Shown here in pieces: positions 32,088-40,644 of a stretch of 64,000 bases of DNA. Within the stretch, counting starts at the first letter, position 1. Every line of letters begins with the position of its first letter. The DNA lies in the NCBI RefSeq assembly GCF_029714305.1, contig NZ_CP121647.1, positions 1,446,501-1,510,500 of the forward strand, given 5' to 3'. Under the pieces are notes generated by a model, which saw only the letters and a list, made by a program, of their open reading frames with translations, did not search any database and was not told the DNA's origin. Both the position numbers and the translations under genes were made by a program. Origin of the DNA: Bradyrhizobium sp. CB3481 (GTDB lineage Bacteria; Pseudomonadota; Alphaproteobacteria; Rhizobiales; Xanthobacteraceae).

Positions 32088-33323
32088 TCAGCTCTTCGGC
32101 CAGAACGGCTCCGCCAGCGCAAGCTGCGGCGGAAACACCGTGACCGGCACGCCCTTTTGCCACTGCACAATGGTCATGCCGGCGCCGACGCGGCGGCCCT
32201 TTTCGTCGAACTTGATCTCGCCGAGCGGATAATATTTGGAGGGGCCGGCATCCATGCTGCGCAGTGCCTCGGCGACCGCGACGCGGTCGGCTTTGCCGGC
32301 CTTCTCGAGCGCGTCCTTGATCACCCACATGTCGCCATAGGTGGAGATCGCGTTCTGCGTCATCCATGGCTCCTTGTAACGCGTCTTCAGCTCCGCGATC
32401 AGCGCTTCATGCCCCTTGGCGCCCCAGCTTGCGACGCAGGTCAATACACCCTGCAGCAGCTCGGGGCTGACGGTCTGCAGCATGTCAGGCTCGGCGATCG
32501 CAATGCCGAAGGAGATGGTGGGAATCTTGCCCTGGCCGAGGCCGAACTCGTTCATCTTCTCCAGCAGCAGTTTTGCGTCGGAGATCACGGTCGGCAGGAA
32601 GAACAGCAGGTCCGGCTTGGCCGAGCGGACCTTTTGAACCAGCGACGTGGCATCGGCAAGCGGCGGTGTGAAGGTTTCGTCGACGATGAGTTGTAGCTGG
32701 TTCTCCGCCAGCAGGCCTTCGCGCATCGACTTGGCGGAGGCGATGGAGGCCGCGGTGTTGTCGGTCAGGATCGCGACCGTCTTCGGCCGCTTGCCGGAGG
32801 CGGTTTCCGCAAGCTTGATAATCTGCGGCAGCGCCTGTCTGGCCTGCGAGCCCGCGGTCGCCGAGGTCTGGAAGACGTATTTGAAGCCACGGTCGGTGAT
32901 GAGGTCGGAATAGGAGAGGGTGAGAACGGGCAGGTTGGCCCGCTCGGTGACCTCTGTGACCGCGAGCGTGAAGGAAGAGAGATAGGCGCCGCTCGCCGCC
33001 ACCAGATCGGTCTCCTGCGCCACCATGCGTTGCGCGGCGTTCTTGGCTTTCTCCGTGCTGTCGCCGGAATCCAGCACCACCAGCTTCATCTTGGCGCCGC
33101 CGAGCGCCTTGATGCCGCCCTGGGCGTTGATGTGCTCGACCGCCATCTCGGCACCCTGCCGCATCACCGTTCCCGGGCGCGCATACATGCCCGAGATCGG
33201 CACTAATAGGCCAACCTTGACTTCGGAAGGCTGCTGCGCCCATGCGCGGGATGCAATCAGAGCACTGGATGCGCCGGCGAGCACTGTTCGCCGGGTCACT
33301 TTGGTCGGGACGCTCGTAGTCAT
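32088..33323 (-). CDS. HAAT-family ABC transporter substrate-binding protein, tandem copy 2
   Basis: 411 residues with a Tat-like signal (VTRRTVLAGASSALIASRAWAQQ; cleavage after AWA). The mature part is a Leu/Ile/Val-type periplasmic binding protein: SEVKVGLLVPISGMYARPG, GAEMAVEHINAQGGI, LVAASGAYLSSFTLAVTEVTERANLPVL and ISTYGDMWVIKDALEKAG. About two thirds identical to the preceding paralogue at 33361-34596, with the best conservation around KNAAQRMVAQETDLVAA. It is in the run that encodes LivH, LivM-G and LivF, so it should feed that permease. The ligand is probably a carboxylated or aromatic compound rather than an amino acid, judging by the catabolic neighbours (inference). Confidence 0.9.
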   Translation of the reverse strand: MTTSVPTKVTRRTVLAGASSALIASRAWAQQPSEVKVGLLVPISGMYARPGTVMRQGAEMAVEHINAQGGIKALGGAKMKLVVLDSGDSTEKAKNAAQRMVAQETDLVAASGAYLSSFTLAVTEVTERANLPVLTLSYSDLITDRGFKYVFQTSATAGSQARQALPQIIKLAETASGKRPKTVAILTDNTAASIASAKSMREGLLAENQLQLIVDETFTPPLADATSLVQKVRSAKPDLLFFLPTVISDAKLLLEKMNEFGLGQGKIPTISFGIAIAEPDMLQTVSPELLQGVLTCVASWGAKGHEALIAELKTRYKEPWMTQNAISTYGDMWVIKDALEKAGKADRVAVAEALRSMDAGPSKYYPLGEIKFDEKGRRVGAGMTIVQWQKGVPVTVFPPQLALAEPFWPKS

Positions 33324-33360
33324 GACGATCCTCCTCCCTCAATGGTGCAAAGTATTTTTC

Positions 33361-34596
33361 TCAGGATTTTTTCGGCCAGAACGGCGTGGCCTGCGCGAGT
33401 TCGGGCGGATAGACGGTGACCGGCACGCCGTTCTGCCACTGCACGATGACGACGCCGGCGCCGACGCGGCGGCCTTTCTCGTCGAACTTGAGCTGGCCGC
33501 CCGGATAGTATTTCGATGGCCCGGCATCCATGGTGCGGAAGGCATGCGCGACGGCCTGGCGGTCGGCCTTGCCGGTCTTCTCCAGCGCCTCTTTCATCAG
33601 CCACATGTCGCCATAGGTCGAGACGACGTTCTGCGTCGCCCAGGGCTCCTTGTACTTCGCCTTCAACTCCGCGATCAGCTCTTCCTGGCCCTTCGAGCCC
33701 CAATTGGCGACGATGGTCATGATGCCCTGCACGGCCTCGGTGCTGACGCTTTGCAGCATGTCGGGCTCGGCGATGGTGATGCTGAAGGACACGGTCGGGA
33801 TTTTGCCCTGGCCGAGACCGAACTCGTTGATCTTCTCCAGCCCGAGCTTGGCGTCCGATACTGCGTTCGGCATGAACAGCAGGAGATCGGGACGCGCGGA
33901 GCGTACTTTTTGAATCAGCGGGGTGGCATCCGATAGCGGCGGCGTCCAGATTTCTTCGACGACGAGCTGCAGGCCTTCCTGCGCGAACAGCTTTTCCTTC
34001 AGCGCCTTCGCGGTCGCGATCGAGGTCGCCGTGTTGTCCATCAGCATCGCCACCGTCTTCGGCCGCTTGCCGGCCGCGGACTCGGCGAGCTTCATCAGGG
34101 TCGGCAGGCCAAGCTCGGACTGCCGGCTGGCGGGAGCCGCGGTCTGGAAGATGTATTTGAAGCCGCGCTCGGTCAGGAGGTCCGAATAGGACAGCGTCAG
34201 CACCGGCAATTCGGCGCGCTCGGTGACCTCCGTCACCGCCAGCGTGAAGGAGGAGAGATACGCACCCGTTGCGGCAACGAGGTCCGTTTCCTGCGCCACC
34301 ATGCGCTGCGCCGCGTTCTTGGCCTTTTCGGTGGTGTCGCCACAATCGATCACCACCAGCTTCATCCTGGCGCCGCCGAGCGCCTTGATGCCGCCCTGCT
34401 TGTTGATGTGATCGATACCCATCTCGGCGCCCATCTTCATCACCTGGCCAGGACGGGTGTAGATGCCTGACAGCGGGACGATCAGGCCGACCTTGACCTC
34501 GGACGGCTGCTGCGCCCGCGCCAGCCCTGAGAAGCCGACAGCGGCGGCGCCGGAAAGCACGGTGCGGCGCGTCAGCCTTGTGGGGTTCTTGTTCAT
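33361..34596 (-). CDS. HAAT-family ABC transporter substrate-binding protein, tandem copy 1
   Basis: 411 residues. The Tat-like signal is LTRRTVLSGAAAVGFSGLARAQ, with cleavage after ARA. The binding fold has VKVGLIVPLSGIYTRPGQVM, INKQGGIKALGGARMKLVVIDCGDTTEKAKNAAQRM, TLSYSDLLTERGFKYIFQT and QGIMTIVANWGSKGQEELI. Tandem paralogue of 32088-33323 with a 37-bp gap. Residues that differ between the copies cluster around the probable ligand cleft (SDSGDS/DCGDT and SPELLQGV/STEAVQGI), so the two may bind different but related substrates for one permease. Confidence 0.9.
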   Translation of the reverse strand: MNKNPTRLTRRTVLSGAAAVGFSGLARAQQPSEVKVGLIVPLSGIYTRPGQVMKMGAEMGIDHINKQGGIKALGGARMKLVVIDCGDTTEKAKNAAQRMVAQETDLVAATGAYLSSFTLAVTEVTERAELPVLTLSYSDLLTERGFKYIFQTAAPASRQSELGLPTLMKLAESAAGKRPKTVAMLMDNTATSIATAKALKEKLFAQEGLQLVVEEIWTPPLSDATPLIQKVRSARPDLLLFMPNAVSDAKLGLEKINEFGLGQGKIPTVSFSITIAEPDMLQSVSTEAVQGIMTIVANWGSKGQEELIAELKAKYKEPWATQNVVSTYGDMWLMKEALEKTGKADRQAVAHAFRTMDAGPSKYYPGGQLKFDEKGRRVGAGVVIVQWQNGVPVTVYPPELAQATPFWPKKS

Positions 34597-34633
34597 CTTG
34601 TTTCTCCCTGTCTTCTTTTTTTGTCAGAACTTG

Positions 34634-35341
34634 TCACATGCCGAGATAGGCCTTGCGGACCCGGTCGTCGGCGCGCAGCGTTTCGTTGTTGCCTTCGAGC
34701 ACGACCCGTCCGGCTTCGAGGACGTAGCCGTGATCGGCGGATTCCAGCGCTTCGGCGACGCGCTGCTCGACCAGCAGCATGGTCAGGCCGGATTGCTTGC
34801 GGATGTCGATCAGCCGCTCGAAGATGAAATCTGCGGTCGACGGCGCGAGGCCCATCGACGGTTCATCCAACATCAACAGCTTTGGCGAGGAGGCGAGGCC
34901 GCGGCCGATCGCCAGCATCTGCTGCTGACCGCCCGACAGCGTGCCGGCGAACTGGCCGCGGCGCTCGGCGAGCACCGGCAGCCATTCGAAGATGCGCTCG
35001 ATATTCTGCTTCCAGTCGCGCCGGCCGCTCTCGGTCATCGCGCCCATCTCCAGGTTCTCCATCACCGTGAGCGAGGGAAAGACCTGACGGCCTTCGGGTA
35101 CATGCGCGATGCCGAGATGGGCGCGCTGCGCCGGCGGCACAGTCAGGAGGTCGGCATCACCGAACGTGATCCGGCCGGCGCTCGGCTGCAGGATTCCGGA
35201 GATGGTCTTGAACAGCGTGGTCTTGCCGGCGCCGTTCGGCCCGACGATGGCGACGAACTGGCCTCCCTCGACATTGATCGACACGCCGTTCAGGACGGGT
35301 TTGGCCGAATAGCCCGCGCTCAATCCTTCAATGCGGAGCAT
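34634..35341 (-). CDS. livF: LivF-type ABC transporter ATP-binding protein
   Basis: 235 residues. Walker A GPNGAGKTT (about 34-42), Q-loop region, signature LSGGQQQMLAIGRGLASSP, Walker B KLLMLDEPSMGL, and H-loop in TMLLVEQRVAEALESA. Cytoplasmic ATPase of the HAAT importer, working as a heterodimer with the LivG half of the fusion upstream. The ATG overlaps the end of the LivM-G gene by 14 bp. Confidence 0.95.
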   Translation of the reverse strand: MLRIEGLSAGYSAKPVLNGVSINVEGGQFVAIVGPNGAGKTTLFKTISGILQPSAGRITFGDADLLTVPPAQRAHLGIAHVPEGRQVFPSLTVMENLEMGAMTESGRRDWKQNIERIFEWLPVLAERRGQFAGTLSGGQQQMLAIGRGLASSPKLLMLDEPSMGLAPSTADFIFERLIDIRKQSGLTMLLVEQRVAEALESADHGYVLEAGRVVLEGNNETLRADDRVRKAYLGM

Positions 35342-37118
35342 GGGCCACCCACTTCTTGCCGAGATAGGCTTCGATCACGCGGTTGTCGCGCGTGACAGTT
35401 TCCGGCTCTCCCTCGGTGATGACGGCGCCGTGGTCGAGAACGACGAAACTGTCGACCAGGCGGACCATCGCCTGCATCGTGTGCTCGATGATGGCGATGG
35501 TGATGCCGTCGCGGGCGAGCTGCTGGATGACGGCGACGACCTCGTCGGCCTCGCCATGGCCGAGGCCAGCGAGCGTCTCGTCGAGCAGCAGAATTCTCGG
35601 CTGGCCGGCAAGCGCCCGCGCGAGCTCCATCAAACGCAATTCCTTGGTCGACAGCTCGCCGGCGACGCGATCGGCCACATCGGACAGGCCGACGCGGGCG
35701 ATGGCGTCGGCCGCGAGATTCCTCGCCTCCTCCTCCGTCTTGGCGCGCACATAGGCACCGACCACGACGTTGTCTGATATCGACATGCGCAGGAACGGGC
35801 GCATGACCTGGAAGGTGCGGCCGATCCCGGTCTCGCAGATCGTGTGCGGCCGCTCGCCGGACATGTTGCGGCCATCGATCAGGACTTCGCCCTCGTCGGG
35901 CCGCAGGAAACCGTTCAGGAGATTGAACAGCGTGGTCTTGCCGGCGCCGTTCGGGCCGATGATGCCGAGGATCTCGTTCTTGTGCAGCTGGAAGCTGACA
36001 TTCTGAACGGCCTTCAGGCCGCCGAAGGATCGCGAGAGATTGCGCACTTCGAGCACGACTTCGGAAGTGGCGGCACGTTTCCGGGCCAGCGGCAATGGGG
36101 TTACGGTGGCCGCGGCTGGCTGCAACGTATGCGGCGTTGCAGGTGTCAGTGCGGTGGCTGCCCGTGCAAGGCGCTTGCGCAGGAGATCGCGCAGCTTCCA
36201 GAACAGCCCTTCCGGAGCCACCAGGATCACGCAGATGATGGCGAAGCCGAAGATCACGCCCTGGATGCCCGGGAAGCGATCGCCGGCTTCAGCATGGAGT
36301 ATCTCGGCCAGCGGGATCAGGATCACCGAGCCGATCACCGGTCCCCATACCGTGCCGACGCCGCCGAACATGGCGACGGTGAGCGCCTGCGCCGACACCA
36401 GCATGCCGAATACGGATTGCGGGGTGACGACCAGGAGGACCTGGGCATAGAAGGCGCCGATCGCGGCAGCGATGGCGCCGCTCAGCGTGATGGCGCGCAG
36501 CTTCCAGGCCAGCGTATTGATGCCGGCCGCCTCGGCAGCGGCCTCGTTCTGCTTGATCGCCAGCAGCGCCATGCCGAAGCGGGACTGCTCGATGATCCGT
36601 GTCAGAACGATCGTGGCCAGCATGATCGCCAGCGCCAGCAGCGTGTAAACCCGGGGATCGCCGAACTGCATATAGGCGATCGGCGCCTCGCGCTTCATCG
36701 GCAGCGTGACTTCCTGGAAGCCGAGCCACTCGAAGACGTAGAGGATGGCGAGCGGATAGGCGAGCATGGCCAGCGCAAAGTAATGGCCCTGCAGGCGGAA
36801 GGTCGGAAAGCCGATCAGGAGCCCGGCAATGCCGCCGAGCATCGCCGCGACCGGGATCAGCAGCCAGGGAGACAGATCGAAATAGATCTGGCCGAGCGCG
36901 GTCGTATAGGCGCCGATGCCGAAGAAGGCGGCATGACCAAACGAGATCAGGCCGGTGTAACCGCTCAGCAGATTCCAGGACAGGCCGAACACGGCCCATA
37001 CCGGAACCAGCGTCAGCACCAGCTGGTAATAGGAATTGGTGACGCTGAGCGAGACCACCGCATAGGCGATGGTGAAGATGATCGCGGGCAGCAGCGAGCG
37101 GAACTGCGGCATGGTCAC
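35328..37118 (-). CDS. LivM-LivG fusion: HAAT permease joined to ATP-binding protein
   Basis: 596 residues. Residues ~1-320 are a LivM permease with about eight to ten hydrophobic segments and the family signatures FGLSWNLLSGYTGLISFGHAAFFGIGAY and MFGGVGTVWGPVIGSVILIPLAE. A Pro/Ala/Thr-rich linker (~325-350) leads into a LivG ATPase: Walker A GPNGAGKTT near 386, signature variant LSTKELRLMELARAL, Walker B RILLLDETLAGLGHGE and H-loop ITIAIIEHTMQAM. The start is GTG 37118, giving a 4-bp GTGA overlap with the livH stop; ATG 37112 is an alternative. Such fusions are known in HAAT systems but are less common than separate genes. Confidence 0.93.
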   Translation of the reverse strand: MTMPQFRSLLPAIIFTIAYAVVSLSVTNSYYQLVLTLVPVWAVFGLSWNLLSGYTGLISFGHAAFFGIGAYTTALGQIYFDLSPWLLIPVAAMLGGIAGLLIGFPTFRLQGHYFALAMLAYPLAILYVFEWLGFQEVTLPMKREAPIAYMQFGDPRVYTLLALAIMLATIVLTRIIEQSRFGMALLAIKQNEAAAEAAGINTLAWKLRAITLSGAIAAAIGAFYAQVLLVVTPQSVFGMLVSAQALTVAMFGGVGTVWGPVIGSVILIPLAEILHAEAGDRFPGIQGVIFGFAIICVILVAPEGLFWKLRDLLRKRLARAATALTPATPHTLQPAAATVTPLPLARKRAATSEVVLEVRNLSRSFGGLKAVQNVSFQLHKNEILGIIGPNGAGKTTLFNLLNGFLRPDEGEVLIDGRNMSGERPHTICETGIGRTFQVMRPFLRMSISDNVVVGAYVRAKTEEEARNLAADAIARVGLSDVADRVAGELSTKELRLMELARALAGQPRILLLDETLAGLGHGEADEVVAVIQQLARDGITIAIIEHTMQAMVRLVDSFVVLDHGAVITEGEPETVTRDNRVIEAYLGKKWVAHAPH

Positions 37119-38050
37119 GTCCTCTCGACCATGCGTCCGAAGAAGCCTTGCGGACGGAAGAAGATAATGAGGAGGAAGACGACGAAGATCGCCGCGTTCT
37201 GCAGCTGCGTTGGCAGGATCAGCGTCGACATCTGCTGGACCAGGCCGATGGTCATGCCGCCCCAGAACGCGCCGATGATGCTGCCCATGCCGCCGAGCAC
37301 GACGCCGGCATACATCACGATGACATATTCAAGACCGACGAAGGGGTGAAACGGGTAGTTGGTCGCGAGCAGGCCGCCGGCGATCGCGGTGATGCCGCAG
37401 CCGAGTGCAAAGGCGACACGATGCGCGCGGTCGACGTCGATGCCCATATAGGTGGCAGCGGTCGGGTTGTCGGCGGCGGCGCGGAGCGACTTGCCGATCC
37501 GCGAACGCGTGATTAGCAGGCTGAGCAGCGTCATGGTCACGAGAGAGACGATGGCGTCGATGCCGCGCGCCTTGTTGATGAACACGCTGATGTCGGAGGT
37601 GAGGCCGAGCTCCCATGCAGAACTCGAGAGCGGCGTACGGATCGAGGCCAGTACCGATCCGAATACGATGAGGCCGCCGTTCTGCAGGATCAGCGCGATG
37701 CCGAGCGTGAGGATGAGCTGGGCGTAGTGGCCCTCGCCCTCGAGCGAGGCGGTGCGCGTACCCGATACGTGCGAGATTAGGGTGCGGTGAACGAAATAGC
37801 CGAAGACCGCAAGCACCGGGCCGGCAAGCAGGATCGCGACGAATGGTCCCACGGCGTTGCCGAAGACGGCCTGAACACCTGCAGCGGTGAACAGATAGAA
37901 GGCAACATACATGCCAAGCATCATGAAGTCGCCATGGGCGAAGTTGATGACGCGCATGACGCCGAAGATCAGTCCAAGGCCGACGCACATCAGGCCGTAG
38001 ACGGCGCCGATCAACAGGCCTGCGGCGAGCGCTTGCAGAAAGCCCTCCAT
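37115..38050 (-). CDS. livH: LivH-type HAAT permease
   Basis: 311 residues from ATG 38050; the longer frame to 38158 adds charged residues unlikely before the first helix. Signatures are MEGFLQALAAGLLIGAVYGLMCVGLGLIFGVMRVINFAHGDFMMLGMY and YVIVMYAGVVLGGMGSIIGAFWGG. Inner-membrane pore half, pairing with the LivM part of the next gene. It starts 62 bp after the MmgE/PrpD stop in the same direction. Confidence 0.94.
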   Translation of the reverse strand: MEGFLQALAAGLLIGAVYGLMCVGLGLIFGVMRVINFAHGDFMMLGMYVAFYLFTAAGVQAVFGNAVGPFVAILLAGPVLAVFGYFVHRTLISHVSGTRTASLEGEGHYAQLILTLGIALILQNGGLIVFGSVLASIRTPLSSSAWELGLTSDISVFINKARGIDAIVSLVTMTLLSLLITRSRIGKSLRAAADNPTAATYMGIDVDRAHRVAFALGCGITAIAGGLLATNYPFHPFVGLEYVIVMYAGVVLGGMGSIIGAFWGGMTIGLVQQMSTLILPTQLQNAAIFVVFLLIIFFRPQGFFGRMVERT

Positions 38051-38112
38051 CAGCGGCCGCTCCTCGTTGTTGCGATGTTGGTTTTCTGGTTCACGATTCC
38101 CCCGACACTCGC

Positions 38113-39522
38113 TTAAGACGCTGTTCGCAAAATCTGTCCCGGCGGCTCGAGCCGGCATGAAGCGGCGATGACACCGGCATCGCCAAGCCGTTCGCAGCTC
38201 TCGATGGTCTCTTCCAGCCGGCGCGCGCGGTCCTCGCCGATCACGCGCGCCGCGGCGGCGCGAAAGCGGCCACGGATTTCGGCTGGGGTCGCCGCGACGA
38301 CGTCGGAAAGGCTGTGCCGGATCGTCTTGCCGCCGCGCAGATGGACAGTGACATCGGCGCCTTGTTTCGCGGGGAAAGCGGCCGTGAAGGCGGTATCGCT
38401 CTGAAGATCGGTTGCGGCGATAAGGCGGAGGATTTCCGTATCATCGAGCGAGGCGTAATTCCCTTCGTCGATTTCGCCCCGGCTGAGCGTGGCCGCCACA
38501 CTGAACGGAATGCTCATCTTGGCCTGCAATGCATTCCGGTAGGGCCCCTTGGCATCGCAGCCGGGATAGCGAACCGCGGCATCAGGCGCGCGAATGATGA
38601 TGCGCTCGACCGATTCGGTTTCGGCCAGCTCGTGCGAGATGCGGAGCGCTGCTTGCGAGGCCGTCTGCGCGAAATTGCAGGCCGGCGCCGGCTTGTTGTA
38701 GACGGCCATGATCTCCGCCTGGCCACCGGCGAACAGCAGGATGTCGTCACGTGCGGGTTGTCGCCGGTAAGCGGCAAACAAGCCGGCTTCGCCTTCCAGA
38801 ATAGTCTCGGAGGCAAGCGCGCCGGCTTCGGCGAGCGCGATGGCCTTGAGCGCGTTGCAAGCCGCAAAGCCCGGGTGAAAGTACATTTCGGAGCCGCCAC
38901 CGTGCGGCCACTCGTTGAGGCCGCTGGACGTATTGGCGGCGATCGCGATCGCACTCGTCGCAGCTTGCTCCGAAAGGCCTAGTGCAAAGCTGCCGGCCAG
39001 CGCGGCGCCGAGCGGCGCCACCAGGCCGGTCGGCCGGTACAGGCGGGCGAGATCGGAGTTGAATAACGCACGGCCGATCCGTGCACCAACTTCGTAGCCG
39101 ATGATGGCGGCGGCGAGCAGGGTGGTGCCGCGCAACGGGGCCCGTTCGGAGAGGGCGAGCAGGGTCGGCCAGATCACGACGCCGTGATGCGAGATGCTGG
39201 CCGCATGCATGTCCTCGCGCACCAGGCCATGGCCCATGACCGCGTTGGCAAAGGCCGCATCCGCGGGAGATGCAAGCCGGGAGGTTCCGATGATGGTCGC
39301 GCCACTGCTGACCGGATGGCTCGCCGCAATGGCCTGACGGCTCCAGGGGTGACCGCCGGCCTCGAACGCGCAGGAAAGGAAGTCGATCAGGCAGAGTTTC
39401 GCCTTCGCGACGATCTCCGAACTGAAATCCGCAAACTCGACGGCAAGCGCGGATCGCGCCATTCGCCGCGCCAGCGGTTCATTGCCTGACACGATCGCGC
39501 CGATCGCCATGGCACTCACCAT
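38113..39522 (-). CDS. MmgE/PrpD-family protein, copy 1
   Basis: 469 residues from ATG 39522 (ATG 39510 also possible). The family fold is clear: an N-terminal helical domain with AKLCLIDFLSCAFEAGG and a central ANAVMGHGLVREDMHAASISHHG, where the His-Asp pattern replaces the usual HxxDxDD loop. NEWPHGGGSEMYFHPGFAACNALKAIALAEAG follows, then a C-terminal domain with RGGKTIRHSLSDVVAATPAEIRGRF. Characterised members are 2-methylcitrate dehydratase, iminodisuccinate epimerase and cis-aconitate decarboxylase; many are unassigned. Here it lies between the 3-hydroxyisobutyrate-dehydrogenase-like gene and a HAAT importer. The pair with copy 2 at 40645 is notable, but they are clearly diverged paralogues. 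Confidence 0.85.
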   Translation of the reverse strand: MVSAMAIGAIVSGNEPLARRMARSALAVEFADFSSEIVAKAKLCLIDFLSCAFEAGGHPWSRQAIAASHPVSSGATIIGTSRLASPADAAFANAVMGHGLVREDMHAASISHHGVVIWPTLLALSERAPLRGTTLLAAAIIGYEVGARIGRALFNSDLARLYRPTGLVAPLGAALAGSFALGLSEQAATSAIAIAANTSSGLNEWPHGGGSEMYFHPGFAACNALKAIALAEAGALASETILEGEAGLFAAYRRQPARDDILLFAGGQAEIMAVYNKPAPACNFAQTASQAALRISHELAETESVERIIIRAPDAAVRYPGCDAKGPYRNALQAKMSIPFSVAATLSRGEIDEGNYASLDDTEILRLIAATDLQSDTAFTAAFPAKQGADVTVHLRGGKTIRHSLSDVVAATPAEIRGRFRAAAARVIGEDRARRLEETIESCERLGDAGVIAASCRLEPPGQILRTAS

Positions 39523-39541
39523 TTCCTAATTGGTTTGCCGA

Positions 39542-40435
39542 TCAGCCCCGCATCTGCACGCCAGCCCATTCCTCGACGACTTTGGCGATCGACGTGAAGT
39601 CCGATGCTGCGCCGTATTTGGCATTGGTAATCGCCAGCATCTGCCGCACCACTGCGCCGCAGACCATCGGCACGCCCATGGCTTCGGCTTCGTCAACGCA
39701 AAGCCGCACATCCTTGTAGGAAAGCCCGGTCGCAAAGCCGAAATCGAACGTGCCGGGCAGCACTGCGCGCGGGAACTTGTCCTCGGACGCGCTGTTGCGG
39801 CCGCTGCTAGCATTGATGATGTCGATCAGGACTTTGGCGTTGACGCCGCCCTTCACACCCATCGCCACCGCTTCCGATGTGATCACCAGCGCCGCGGCGG
39901 CCATCAGATTGTTGGCGAGTTTTGCTGTCTGGGCCACGCCGGGCTTGTCGCCGGTGTAGAACAGCTTGCCAAAATTTTTCAGGATTGGCTTCACGGTCTC
40001 GTAGGTCGCTTGCGGGCACGACACCATTACGGCCAGCGTGCCGTTGACGGCGCCCTTGATGCCGCCGCTGACGGGGGCATCGACCAGCGTCATGCCCTTT
40101 GCCTTCAGCCCTTCGGCCACCAGCTTTGCCGCACCCGGACCGGTGGTCGACAGGTCGACCACGATGCGCGCCCGATTGCCGCTGCTGATACCGTCAGGAC
40201 CGAGCGCGACCGCCTTGACGATGTCAGGCGTCGGCAGGCTGGCGAGCACGATCTCGGCGCGGGAAGCGACGTCGGCGGGCGATTTGGCCCGCTGTGCGCC
40301 GCGCTTGAGCAGCGGCTGCATCGCCTCGCTCTGGGTGTCGTAGATAACAAGCGAATAGCCGGCGTCCAGCAGCCGCCCTGCCATAGGTCCGCCCATCCGG
40401 CCCGTACCGATTACGCCGAGCGTCTCTCCCGCCAT
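39542..40435 (-). CDS. NAD(P)-dependent beta-hydroxyacid dehydrogenase (3-hydroxyisobutyrate dehydrogenase family)
   Basis: 297 residues. The Rossmann motif is LGVIGTGRMGGPMAGRLLDAG (about 4-24). The substrate loop DAPVSGGIKGAVNGTLAVM and the catalytic-Lys motif AKLANNLMAAAALV are present, and the helical C-terminal dimerisation domain is intact. Family members oxidise 3-hydroxyisobutyrate, tartronate semialdehyde or related beta-hydroxy acids. It is the first gene of the eleven-gene minus-strand run and starts 210 bp from the divergent PrpD copy 2, with a perfect 7-bp inverted repeat between them. Confidence 0.9.
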   Translation of the reverse strand: MAGETLGVIGTGRMGGPMAGRLLDAGYSLVIYDTQSEAMQPLLKRGAQRAKSPADVASRAEIVLASLPTPDIVKAVALGPDGISSGNRARIVVDLSTTGPGAAKLVAEGLKAKGMTLVDAPVSGGIKGAVNGTLAVMVSCPQATYETVKPILKNFGKLFYTGDKPGVAQTAKLANNLMAAAALVITSEAVAMGVKGGVNAKVLIDIINASSGRNSASEDKFPRAVLPGTFDFGFATGLSYKDVRLCVDEAEAMGVPMVCGAVVRQMLAITNAKYGAASDFTSIAKVVEEWAGVQMRG

Positions 40436-40550
40436 CGTCTGCTCCCTGTCGCGCGTCTCGAAGGCGAGCGCGCTGTTGTTGTTCGACTTGTCGTCGTTGT
40501 TCGATTGTCGTTGTTGCGGGCCGCTGTCTTCGCAGCCGCGCCCATTTGTC

Positions 40551-40569
40551 CAGATTGTCAGTCAATCTG
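40551..40569. promoter_or_regulatory. Operator-like inverted repeat in the divergent catabolic promoter region
   Basis: CAGATTG-TCAGT-CAATCTG, perfect 7-bp arms with a 5-bp centre; TTG and CAA lie a few bases outside the arms, loosely extending the symmetry. It is centred between the divergent dehydrogenase (40435) and PrpD copy 2 (40645). The GntR-FCD regulator at 30077 is a plausible but untested binder. Upstream in the same gap (40474-40518) is a GTT/TCG-rich low-complexity tract with no evident role. Confidence 0.5.
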
Positions 40570-40644
40570 TCAAGCTGAACATTTTGGGGTCGACAGTTGG
40601 CCGCGGGTCGGCTTAAGGTTCGGAAAAGCAAGGAATGCGCCCCG

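Noticed and set aside
40474..40518. GTT/TCG-rich repetitive tract considered as a short tandem repeat or CRISPR-like element
   Set aside because: Units are irregular and too short; there are no spacers. Treated as low-complexity promoter DNA. No CRISPR array was seen anywhere in the window.
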